Positions 51,661 to 61,651 of a DNA stretch of 64,000 bases are shown in pieces. A program made the position numbers and the translations under genes. The DNA comes from Isoperla grammatica. Taxonomy: Eukaryota > Arthropoda > Insecta > Plecoptera > Perlodidae. Location: contig OX246747.1 of assembly GCA_945910005.1 (NCBI GenBank), positions 11,561,035-11,625,034 of the forward strand, given 5' to 3'. Below the pieces are notes generated by a model that did not search any database, was not told where the DNA came from, and saw only the letters and a program-made list of their open reading frames with translations. The stretch's first letter is position 1; each line of letters opens with the position of its first letter.

Positions 51661-52204
51661 GGGCCGGTGAAGTGTTCGTACGGGAAGTGTGAAAAAAATA
51701 ACAAAGGCGTTTCCAGAATTGAAGTTTGTCAATTTTTCTAAGAACACTGAACGGCGTGACTCCTGGGTTGTTAATTGCAACAAAAACGCACATTTGTTGT
51801 TAACCAATGCTCAATTGGATAGATTGTCTGTCTGTCTGAAACATTTCACAGCAGACTCCTTCGCGAGGCGTGATTGCCATAACAAGTTGAATTGGAATGC
51901 AGTTCCTACATTGGATGGTAAGTTGTTGCATGACCAGATATTAATAGACACAGAGGTGGGGGATGTTTGAAATGAAGACGTTGCTGTTGTTGAGGGATTG
52001 TTGTCTTTAATCTCTCCCTGTACGCCTGATAATGATTCCCCAGTTAACAATCCAATGAAAGCGTCCGTAAACAGTACTCCGGCAGGTACTCCTCCTAATT
52101 GTGGACCCAACTTCGTAAATAACACTGCGCCAGCGCCTGAATCCGCATCGCGGAAAGATTCGTGTATACTAAATGTCCCGTTAAAAACTAGCAAGCAGAA
52201 CTAA
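51660..52204 (+). pseudogene. THAP-domain protein remnant
   Basis: KCSYGKCEKN at the start supplies the first Cys pair. After a one-base shift in an A-run near 51695, the frame continues with KAFPELKFVNF, DSWV, VCLKHFTADSF and WNAVPTLDG, the C2CH pattern and AVPT box of THAP DNA-binding domains (P element/THAP9-like). A TGA at 51968-51970 ends the frame, and a Ser/Pro/Asn-rich tail can be read on to 52204. No transposase core is present. Confidence 0.65.
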
Positions 52205-52415
52205 GACATAACGCCGGAATAGAATGTACCTCTAACAACATGCCTACAACGTCAACTCCCATTCATCACGCAAACTACAGTAGACCTAAAGCAGTGAAGA
52301 GTTACAACATATTCACTAGTCATGTGCTATCCTGGGTGTAGGGTTAGACACCTAGTTGATCCGGCCTAGGATGTTGTCCCATATTTAAATAAACTTATTT
52401 TTTATGTTGGTACAA

Positions 52416-52715
52416 GATTGATCGATGATGGGGCTTAATGTCTCATATTTGTGCAGCAATGGCTAATCGAGACAATGTGCTGGTGATAGTGAAAATGAAG
52501 AAGATTATGATGAAGAAAACAGCCACATCCGATAAGATCCATTGTACGTCGCGTGGGTCGTCATACGGGAGTCCAGCAAGGGAGGGCAGGGCCAAGTGGG
52601 AGGAGAAATATTCAGTGGGACAGTTGGGGGGGGAGAGGGACAGGGTCACTTTTCGTCACCTTTTACGACTAACAGAGTCACTCTGGGCCCATTCTTCCCC
52701 GGGCCCGGACGGGCA
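52416..52715 (-). mobile_element. SINE-like type B
   Basis: The 12-bp duplication ATGTTGGTACAA lies at 52404-52415 and 52716-52727. The copy is full length. Confidence 0.9.
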
Positions 52716-52968
52716 ATGTTGGTACAAACATCTTTCATCTAACCAGTCAGTGGACAGTATTGTCACTGATTTCAAAATTCTCATAAATTCTATTCAATCC
52801 GTTAATAAATCCATAACCATATTTGTTTCATGTGTACTACCACGCCGTGAAAACCGATGTGAGCTTCTCAAGGATAACGGGTACAAACGCCTAAATATCA
52901 AAGTGGCTGAGGTCAATCGTCGTTTAACTCAGGTGTGTTGCTGTCTAGGTCACAACAGCTTCTTCTAA
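52716..52968 (+). pseudogene. SGNH-hydrolase-like fragment 2
   Basis: NVGTNIF at the start corresponds to the GTND block, followed after a frame change by TDFKILINSIQSVNKS, ITIFVSCVLPRR and NGYKRLNIKVAEVNRRL. The same order is seen at 21.8 kb. The frame stops at 52968. It is probably a retrotransposon-associated esterase-like domain. Confidence 0.5.
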
Positions 52969-52969
52969 T

Positions 52970-53975
52970 AATTGAAAGTATGTTTTTTTTATATGGTATT
53001 TGTATGATAATACTGATAACAATTGATGTGCAAGTGTATGTGTACATGATTATCTACTACATCTATGGTGCAGTTGTCATTAGAAGGTAATACGCAGTTA
53101 TTTTACTTGACCAATTCAGGTCGTAGGTCTAGGCCAATTATCCGTTGAGGTAATAAGATACCCTCAAATGATAATTTGTAATTCATGTAGTTATGAACTC
53201 GGGCTAAGATTACTCGCTCAGTTTCAAACGATAGCGGAGGAACGTTTTTTTATTTATTAAGCTTGTAAACGTTGATATTACGAAAGTTACACCTTTCGAA
53301 CACCTAAGGTAAGACCATGAACACCTAGAGTAATTATGTCATAGTGAAGTTCTGCCCGATATTGTAAAGAATATGATCACTTTATGGTCTTCTTCTGTTC
53401 TTTCGATATAAGTTATTGGCCGCTCTACCGGATGTGTTGCAATCCTAACAGGATGCATGCACAAGTTGAGTGTACTCGCGGAATGTGCATGTGTCAGTGT
53501 TTCAACACTTTGTCGGGAGTGGGCAACGAACGGGTATCGTGAGAACACCTTAGTCAGTTGGACTTTGTTTTATTAAAGTGTACAACGGTGGCAGCCCCCA
53601 CTTTATTGACACAGAGATGAGGAAGAGCGGGTCCTGAGAGCTAATTGGCTGATACGAGCGGGAAAACGGTTTGAAGAAAGAAGAATGGTATTTTCCAACA
53701 AAATCTATGTCTTGGTGGGGTTTAAGAGCTATGACGTCAGGAGTGTCGAGGTGGGAATGGAGGATTGACCGGATCGGGGAGTTCACGTCTAAACGTCGAG
53801 GAATAAACATCAACCGGGGTTTGAGAAGTGAGTGGCCATCTACGGAAGAGGATTAAACATACAAGAGCGGAAGAGAGAAGTAGAGGGAAAAACAACAAGG
53901 TCGTACACCAGGACCAGTACGAGGGAAGAGCTTGGACAAATGGGATGACGGACGTGATCAGTATGCGAGAAACTA
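52970..53975. other. no recognised gene
   Basis: About 1 kb of mixed composition with an open frame near 53671-53856 lacking known motifs. Nothing supportable. Confidence 0.5.
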
Positions 53976-53987
53976 TATCCTTCCACT

Positions 53988-54239
53988 GATGATTGATGAT
54001 GATTGGTGGTGTTTAACGACGTACTCGACAGCTTAGGTCATATGACGTCATCCGTATCAGGTCCATATATATCGCGGGAGTCGTCATAAGGGGTGTCCAG
54101 CAAGGGAGGGCAGGGCCAAGTGGGAGGAGAAATATTCAATGGGACAGTGGGGGGGGTAAGAGGTCAGGGTCTCCTTTCGTCGCCTCTTACGACTGGCAGA
54201 GTCACCCTGGGCCTATTCTTTTCCGGGCCAAGACGGGGC
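53988..54239 (-). mobile_element. SINE-like type B, divergent 3' half
   Basis: The 12-bp duplication TATCCTTCCACT lies at 53976-53987 and 54240-54251. The 3' block reads GTTTAACGACGTACTCGAC rather than the usual GCTTAACGTCTCATATTT, so this is an older or separate subfamily. It sits just upstream of Harbinger coding sequence. Confidence 0.8.
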
Positions 54240-54242
54240 TAT

Positions 54243-54474
54243 CCTTCCACTAGACGAAACAAAAGAAGAGGAGTCATTTTCAAGTGACGATGATGCAGAT
54301 GATCTCCAGTTTCTCGAAATGAAGGAGAGACGGCCGAGAGTAATAAGGGAACGTAAGAATTACTTTGAAATGTACGACGACCACGACTTTTTAACGCGTT
54401 TCCGCATTTCGAAAAAGTCAGTGTTAATGATACTGGAGCAAATTGAAGGAAATTTGGAATACGAGCACGACATG
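54243..54474 (+). pseudogene. Harbinger transposase N-terminal exon
   Basis: An acidic leader, then RRPRVIRERKNYFEMY, DFLTRFRISKKSVLMIL and EGNLEYEHD, matching the N-terminus of HARBI1-like transposases, ending at a GTGAGT donor. The next exon is not found before SINE-like DNA at 54541. Confidence 0.7.
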
Positions 54475-54544
54475 TGAGTTTCTTTTAACATACAATATAA
54501 ACCCCATACTCGGCCGAAGATTGGAGTGAAGTGAACGTGATAAT

Positions 54545-54922
54545 GTGATAACGTCTCATATTTTTGCAACAATGGCTAATCGATTTCGATTATTTGGGCT
54601 TAACGTCTCATATTTTTGCAACGAGGCTAATCGAGACAATGAGTGGGTGATATATGAAGATGAAATAGGGGGGTGTTTGGAGGAAAGGGGCCAATAGGAG
54701 GGCGGGGTGGAAAGGGGAAGGGGGAGGAATGGGGATTGGGGTGTGGACTGCGTTTCGTCTGACTCCTCCTCCTCGACCAGTCCGGGTAGGGTGGCCCTAC
54801 CAGAAGCATACGCTTCCGCCGGCATAGCTCTAGGAATCATTAAAGCACGCAAACCTGCCCACCATGATAAGGTAGCATTCCATGGGCGAGACGATGAGCG
54901 GGTGATAATGAAGATGAGAAAG
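54545..54922 (-). mobile_element. SINE-like type C inserted in a type B remnant
   Basis: Type B 3'-block pieces at 54549-54577 and 54887-54922 flank a full type C copy (about 54580-54886). Head and tail of the inner copy are complete. The duplication is short or unclear. Confidence 0.75.
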
Positions 54923-55189
54923 TAATGTATAACTGTACATTACTGTAAAACTGTACATTACATTATTCGTAATGCAAAACTGCCCAGTGCTATTGTGTTA
55001 ACTACCAGGGATGGACAAGTATGTAGTACTTCTAGTTTTGAGTCGAGTTATTCGTTGAGTCGAGAGTTCCGAGACACAAAGATTGATGTGAGACAGATGA
55101 TGAAATTACTTCATACAGAAACACTCATGAATAATTTAAACCTTATGCAACCTTAGTTCTATGTATTTCTTTAATTCGCTTTGCTAGAT

Positions 55190-55430
55190 GGAGTCGCTCG
55201 CGTTCATCATGGGTGAGGCCAAAAGGCGCTTTTTTGCCTCACACCCGAGGACATGCAAGAGCTATTCCCTCGTATGAGCCCGAGGTCTATTTTTAAAGAA
55301 TAGTTAAGACAATTTCAAGAAAAAGTAGGTGTACAGACATCGATGCATGAAGGGTTGATGCACGAAATCGACATGCTTCAACCTGGCCGAATCCTAACCG
55401 TAGATATGAGCGTTTCTAACTGTGATGAGG
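55190..55430 (+). other. decayed coding fragment, family unknown
   Basis: TPEDMQELFPRMSPRSIFKE, stop, then LRQFQEKV...MLQPGRILTVDMS before a GTATGC donor-like site. The first part looks like a small helical (SAM-like) module. Not firmly recognised. Confidence 0.25.
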
Positions 55431-55439
55431 TATGCATAA

Positions 55440-56315
55440 GTTACTGTACTACCAGAGCCATGTAGCCCTATTTAATCCCACATTGTAGCCTAGGATCTTG
55501 CTTACTTACCTCGCCTCACTAGGCGTATGTTCGGCCAACAATAAATATTATTGCCTGAGTACGCACACATGTGGAGAGCGGATTCAGATCGGCCGAACGC
55601 TATTATTATTTCCCCACCCCTTGCGAGAGGGGAATTACATTTTACCTGCAATTGCCTTGGGCGAGAGCCACCTGAAGACACAGCTTAGACACACATCTAG
55701 GATACGATACTGTCATTATTTGCCCCACCCCTTGTTCTTGGTTCATAAATAAGTCAGGTTCGTTTGGCACAAGGGAAATTACATTTTAGATCTAACAAGG
55801 TTTACCTACTGCTACTACAGTTCCGGTATCTAGTGTTTGTAATGCAATGCGTAACAGAGCGTTATCATTTCCAGATAACTTAATACACGAATAGTTATAA
55901 TAATACCTATTAGTCTTTGTAATCACTTACTATACAGCTATATTGTTCTATTGCCCATATGTCTTCTGGATCAGTTTCATTACCCGAATCTCTTGGTATG
56001 TTGCCCTAGTCATGCATGTGCTGAGGGGGGGTTTGCTGTGTTGTTTTAAAATCAACTCGAAGTCTCTATCAGTTGCTAACGATTGTTGTTATCAGTGATA
56101 TGTCGCCTAGGATGACTCTGCCTGTCATACAAGAGGACTAAACCTATTATCCTACTACCGCTATCAAATCTGATCTCCTACATGTCACTTCCCTCCCTAA
56201 AAATGCGAGACGTTTTCTCTTTGAATCAGTGATGTTTCTAATTACTTCAGTCTTGATTATTAGGAGTAGATAGATCTACCTGTTGCAAAGTATTTATTAT
56301 TATTATTATTGTGGT
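55440..56315. other. no recognised feature
   Basis: AT-rich with a short TATTAT run near 56290. The two CCCCACCCC segments near 55610 and 55725 are embedded in a weak ~110-bp direct repeat. No gene seen. Confidence 0.5.
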
Positions 56316-56319
56316 TTAA

Positions 56320-57083
56320 GAGGAAGGACTACTAGCCAATATTTAAACCCGCGAAATTAACGTATTTTCGTCATATCTCAATAACGCCACACAATATCGA
56401 AAAAGTGACAATTACTTTTATTTTGAATTCGTGAGATCTCAATACCGTAGCAAAAAGATTTATTAGTTTGCAGTAATTGTAATTATTGTTTCAAATTTAA
56501 TTAATTCACAAGTTAATTAGAAATAACAACTATAATTTCTACAATCTACGAAATCTTTTTCATACGGTATTGAGCTCTCACGAATCCAAAATAAGCGCAG
56601 TTGTCACATTTTCGATATTGTGTGGCGTTATTGAGATACAACGAAAATACGTTAATTTCGCGGGTTTTAATATTAGAGATTGATTAATGGGGCTTAACGT
56701 CTCATATTTATGCAACGATGGCTAATCAAGACGATGAGCGGGTGATAATGAAGATGAGAAAGATGATAATGAAGAATAAAGCCACATCCGAATCAGATCC
56801 ATTGTACGTCGCGTGAGTCGTCATACGGGAGTCCAGCAAGGGAGGGCAGGGCTAAGTGGGAGGAGAAATATTTAATGAGACAGTGGGAGGGAAAGGGGAT
56901 TGGGGTGTGGACTGCACTTCGTCTGACTTCTCCTCCTCGACCAGTCCGGCTTGGATGGCCCTACCAGAAGCATACGCTTCCGCCGGCATAGCTCTCGGGA
57001 TCAACAAAGCACGCAAACCTGCCCACCACGATAAGGTGGCAGTCCCTGGGCAGGGTTTTAATATTAGCTAGTAGTCCTTCACC
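56320..57083. mobile_element. palindromic MITE with TTAA duplication
   Basis: TTAA occurs at 56316-56319 and 57084-57087. Arms starting GAAGGACTACTAGC and continuing AATATT-AAACCCGCGAAATTAACGTATTTTCG pair over more than 150 bp. A SINE-like copy (56677-57052) splits the right arm; without it the palindrome is about 370 bp. TTAA targets fit piggyBac- or Kolobok-type transposons. No transposase is present. Confidence 0.75.
56677..57052 (-). mobile_element. SINE-like type A inside the MITE arm
   Basis: The 15-bp duplication GGGTTTTAATATTAG lies at 56662-56676 and 57053-57067. The copy is full length. Confidence 0.9.
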
Positions 57084-57165
57084 TTAAAGGCAAAAAACAT
57101 CTGGGTTATCAGTGCCTTTGGTGTAATAAATTGGTCATAGTTGGGAAATGGTCGCTTTCACAGAT

Positions 57166-57216
57166 TTGATTATTTGGGCTTAACGTCTCATATTTTTGCA
57201 ACGAGGATAATCGAGA
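57166..57216 (-). mobile_element. SINE-like type C 3' end joined to LINE sequence
   Basis: Only the last ~50 nt plus tail are present. In element sense it directly follows the endonuclease fragment at 57227-57783, so LINE-derived sequence runs into the SINE 3' block. Confidence 0.6.
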
Positions 57217-57226
57217 GATCCGGCAA

Positions 57227-57783
57227 AACGTCTCATTCGACGTCCAGAGGAAGACCCATTCGCAGTGCTAAAATGAGTTGGTTTTACATTAATAAGGAGA
57301 GTCAAGTTGTGAGATATTAAAACCTCTTCTATTAAAACACCCCTTGGATTGCATGTTCTGCTCCCCCATAAAATATTGTGTGCATTAAAATCTCCAAGAA
57401 TAATAAAAGGACGTTGTAGTTGATTTAAAAGGTTTGTGACTAGAGTTTTAGATATCACAGTCTGGGGTGGGAGATAAACGTTGCATAGAGTAACTGGGCT
57501 GGGAAAAGCTACTCCGACAGCTACCGCCTGCAAAGGTGTTGTGAGAGACTAGTGTTCTGCATAGATGCTATCGTGGATGATAGTAGCAACTCCTTCCTAA
57601 GCCAGTTCTCCCGAGTCGTCATCAAATCTCTAAAATGTATAGCCACGTAGCCTTTGGTTGTTAGTAGTTTTAAAATGGGTTTCCTGCAGATATAAAATAG
57701 TGGGGTTTTCCTTGGAGGTTAAAAGCTTCATCTCTTCGGACCGCGTGAAATAACCTCTATCGTTCCACTGTAGTAAAACATCC
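57227..57783 (-). pseudogene. jockey-type LINE endonuclease (APE) fragment
   Basis: Minus strand: LLQWNDRGYFTRSEE, ILYLQETHFK, VAVGVAFPSPVTLCNVYLPP, FIILGDFNAHNILWGS: the start and core of the apurinic-like endonuclease of jockey/I-type ORF2, with the GDFNAHN active-site block. Stops near 57640 and 57545 interrupt the N-terminal part. The RT is absent; the 3' side ends at the SINE 3' block. Confidence 0.72.
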
Positions 57784-57789
57784 GTGTGG

Positions 57790-58685
57790 AAACTTTATTA
57801 AAACTTGATCTTACGTTAAGTTTTTAAAATTTCTTTTTGTTTTTACCTTTGTTTGCAAATTGATATGACCTGCTAGCAGGGCTAAAAGCTAGTGACGCGG
57901 GGTCTTGGTCCATTAGCTTAGCCATTAGATCAAGTAAATGATTTAGTTATTGCAGAAGTTATAGAAGTAACTTATTATTGGGTACATTAATAAACTATAA
58001 CAATTACTTGTGATGTATAGTTTAAGGTGACAAGTTCACAGACAATTTTTTGGGCTGCTGTCCAATAATTATTCTTTTATAACGTGCAACATTTGTTCTG
58101 AATCTATTTTGAATAATATTCTACCTGGACGGTTGCCTTTACTTCACTTTAATATATAGATATGGAGGGATAGGGATGGACGGATACAACAAAACAGGCC
58201 AAGTCTCTTACATATTGCATAACGTATTTTCCAAAATCTTCTATAGTGTAAAAAATAAATTTTGTTGTTCACATATGACGCATCAAACAAATAAAAATAG
58301 GGTTTTTGATGAATGTATAAAGTGAAAGATAAAAGTATTACTTGAACCTTTGCTTGAACTTGAAATTTAAAACAAGCAAATATTACAATAATTATAATAT
58401 TTTATTATTTTAAAATGCACAGGCGAACTACAATTATGTATTTTATGATGTTCTTCTTATTTATTTTCCTTGCGGGTTCTGGACGTCACGCGTACGAACT
58501 GAGGGCCTCTTATTTACGAGAGTTTTGCTCATACACGGTTGGCGGCTGGATTGAAATCTTGTGATTGTAATACGACAGTCACCATGTGGGTCCTTATATG
58601 ATCTGATGGACTTGGGAATGCTGTCAAAGGCAGTAAACAAGCATCTGTCATGCAAGTTTTGCCACGAAGGTGATTGTTTGGTTGT
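57790..58685. other. no recognised gene
   Basis: AT-rich sequence. A short minus frame near 58461-58655 has no known motif. Confidence 0.5.
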
Positions 58686-58687
58686 TT

Positions 58688-58788
58688 AAGATTGATGATT
58701 GATTAATGGGGCTTAACGTCTCATATTTATGCAACGATGGCTAATCGAGACGATGAGCGGGTGATAATGAAGATGAGAAAGATGATTA
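58688..58788 (-). mobile_element. SINE-like 3' end fragment
   Basis: Tail and ~90 nt of the 3' half end at AAAGATGAT, just upstream of the broken transposase. Confidence 0.78.
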
Positions 58789-58847
58789 AGAGGACATTTC
58801 TAAATGCAAGGTACGTACCATTGTGATATAACTATACAATGTCAGAA

Positions 58848-59899
58848 GATGTCTTCTTTCAAGACTTCTGACAAATCTAGCTCAGGTTTTCACGAAGTAA
58901 ACGTTCGGTTCGTGTACGCTATGCGAGCTATCGGTAAAGGGCCTCTGCAGCTGCGGAGCAATTTAGTGCGCTAGCAAACCTACCGAAACCACCAACCCGG
59001 TTCTCGGCCTACTCTAATGTTCTATCAAAGGCTGTAAGAACCGTTTCAGAGGAATCAATGAAAGCTGCAGCAAACGAAATCATCAACACTAATGAGGGGG
59101 TGAAAGATACTACCGTAGCCCTTGATGGTTCTTGGCAGAGACGTGGACATGTATCTGTCAACGGTGTGGTCACGGCAACCAGCATTGATACTGGTAAAGT
59201 TGTCGATGTGGAATGCCTGACCAAATATTGTCAGGGATGCACTGTCAATAAAAATGCATCTCAAGAAGTCTAAGATGACCATGCGAAAGTGTGCGTCATC
59301 AAGGATCGAGTGGCGGCATGGAAGTGCAAGGCGCAACTGCGATATTCCAACAGTCTCTTGAAAAGAGGAACCTCAGGTACGTCAACTAATTGGGAGATGG
59401 GGATAGCAAAGGGTTTCTTAAGGTAGTCGAGTCTAAACCATATGGAAATGAAATCGAGATAAAAAAAAAACTCGAGTGTGTTGGCCACGTACAGAAACGT
59501 ATGGGAAGCCGCCTACGTAAGCTGAAAAAAGATTTCAAAGGAAAGAAACTGTCCGATGGAAAGTTGTTGAGCGACAAGGATCGTTTCACAGATACACATA
59601 TTGACCAGCTGCAAACGTGCTATGGATCGGCTACTCGCCGTAATACCGCTAATGTGAAAGATATGCACCGGGCTGTGTGGGCTACATACTTTCACAAACT
59701 CTCTACTGATGCTGAGCCCCAGCATGGTCTCTGTCCGGATGAACCTGATTCGTGGCGTGGCTTCAAGAAAGCTAAGGAAAATGATGTAGTGTACTGCCAC
59801 AAGCATTATAAAACCGATCTGCCGAACCTCAGTAGGGATTTGTTAGCCAAATGCGTTCATGGTGAGACCCAAAACCCCAACCAAGTGCGTCAACAGTGA
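58848..59899 (+). pseudogene. second Mutator-like transposase, intronless and broken
   Basis: Segments in order: GFHEVNVRFVYAMRAIG; after a shift near 58950, FSALANLPKPPTRFSAY; VALDGSWQRRGHVSVNG (first Asp, compare VDGGW at 36.8 kb); CLTKYCQGC; a stop at 59271; a shift near 59303, then GSSGGMEVQGA and, after a stop at 59379, LGDGDSKGF (compare GDGDS in the intact gene); HVQKRMGSRLRKLKK; QTCYGSATRRNT; FHKLSTDAEPQHGLCPDE. Two shifts and two stops. There are no introns and no YqaJ domain. Confidence 0.75.
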
Positions 59900-60242
59900 A
59901 CAGTCTAATCTGGCAAAGCTTACCTAGAACGGTTTTCGTTGGGTTTAAACGATGCTTCTTGGGGTCCATGATGCAGTAGCTTGGGGTGGGTCAAGGTGCT
60001 AGAAGCAATGGGGTATCAACCAAGTGCAAACACTGTACGTCAGGCACAAAACAGCAAGGTTATCAGTGCCTATGTTACTTAATAATTGATCATTTAGTTC
60101 GCGCCTTCGGGCCACTTTTTATCAAACCGTTACAAAAAACCAAATATTTTCTCACGAGACTTATTCTGTACGTTTCGTTGTTGTAGTCATTCATAGCTTG
60201 AATGTTACACGCTTGAGGAGTTTTGGGGTGACGGGGGGGAGG

Positions 60243-60660
60243 AATGGTTGAGGGGACTAAAAAAACTGCAGAATGTGCAAAACGCATGCTTAAAATTTAT
60301 ATTCAAACTAAAATATTACGATCACGTATCTCCATACAGAGCCCAAATGTCTTGGCTTACCTTCGAAAAACGCCGCCTCTGTCATTCACTCTCTCTCCTA
60401 CACAAAATCATCAACAACGCTGCTCCAAGTTATCTTGAAAACTGTGTTTAGCTTCTTAATAGCAATCATGATAACAACACTCGTTCACAATCATCCTTGA
60501 CTTTGCAAATTCCAAAACATAACACGACTCTACATAAAAACTCCTTTCTCGTATCCATAGCTCGAGCATGGAATCTTCTTCCGCCAACCATTAGGGTCGT
60601 TAAGTCTTCACCGATTTTCAAGCAAAAGTGTCATTCGTATTTCATCAATGCTTCCGTGTA
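60243..60660 (+). pseudogene. LINE ORF2 C-terminal fragment
   Basis: LRGLKKLQNVQNACLKFIF, FEKRRLCHSLSLLHKIIN, APSYLENC, a stop, then NSFLVSIARAWNLLPPTIR and IFKQKCHSYF. This is the region after the RT domain in jockey/CR1-like LINEs, ending at TAA 60660. Only one stop interrupts it. The 3' UTR may continue to about 61070. Confidence 0.65.
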
Positions 60661-61081
60661 AATAAAAATATGTCGACGATCAGTAAACTCCACGTATCTC
60701 CACGTATCACTACATAGTGTGTGTTTTGTAATGTGTTAATGTCGATGTGTTGAGCAGTGTGTTCAACCTCATTTGTTATATTATGTACAATTATTATTCA
60801 TCAATCATTATTCTATGTTCAAATATTGTTGGCATTGTCTTCATTAACAAATATATAATGTCTTTATTAACTGAATTAATTAATTAACAAATACATACTG
60901 TCTTCTTTTGGTATAATGTTCCTAAAAAAAACATGTTCATTTCGTTTTACTATTATATTAAATTTAAGTTAGTTTTAAAAAGTTTAAAATGTATCGTGCT
61001 AATTTAAGCCTATTAATGTATCCTATATATCTAAAATACACGTGTTTATTTCGTTTTACTATTATATTAGATTTAAGATGA

Positions 61082-61316
61082 TGATATTTGGGCTTAACGT
61101 CTCATATTTATGCAACGATGGCTAATCGAGACGATGAGCGGGTGATAATGAAGATGAGAAAGATCATAATGAAGAATAAAGCCACATCCGAATCAGATCC
61201 ATTGTACGTCGCGTGAGTCGTCATACGGGAGTCCAGCAAGGGAGGGCAGGGCCAAGTGGGAGGAGAAATATTCAATGGGACAGTGGGGGGAAAAGGGGAT
61301 TGGGGTGTGGACTGCA
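61082..61316 (-). mobile_element. SINE-like type A, cut at the U2 junction
   Basis: Tail and 3' part are normal, but where other copies continue GCACTTCGTCTGAC, this one continues into U2 snRNA sequence after GCACTT. The head is missing. Confidence 0.85.
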
Positions 61317-61350
61317 CTTCTCGGCCTCTTGGCTAAGATCAAAGTGTAGC
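61315..61350 (+). ncRNA. U2 snRNA 5' end (pseudo)
   Basis: CTTCTCGGCCTCTTGGCTAA and the following GATCAAAGTGTAG match nucleotides ~5-37 of metazoan U2 snRNA, including the branch-point-proximal region, with one T-to-C change. The match stops before the branch-recognition sequence itself. It leads directly into the retrotransposon. Confidence 0.88.
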
Positions 61351-61651
61351 AACTGAGGTGAAAGCAGGGAACTGCAATACCGACGACCCGGCACCTACAC
61401 CTGGACCGGCGCTACCACCAAGGCGGCATTTTTAAAATTTCATACTGCAGTATTACCACTAACGCTACCTATGTGTGTTGTTATTAACTGTCACTTTTAA
61501 GCGAACTGTTTTATCGGCCGCCCGGCAATTTCGTTTTTCAGGGGCTTATCGCTGTCGTTATAGAGGCATTTTAGTGTGTTGCTTTTAACCATTTTAAACA
61601 AGTGTTTTAATTACCGCGTGTACCTGCTTACTGCACTGGACTAGCCTGGCT

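Noticed and set aside
61315..61350. Functional U2 snRNA gene
   Set aside because: Only the first ~35 nt are present. The branch-recognition region, Sm site and 3' stems are missing, and the upstream sequence is a SINE, not a promoter.
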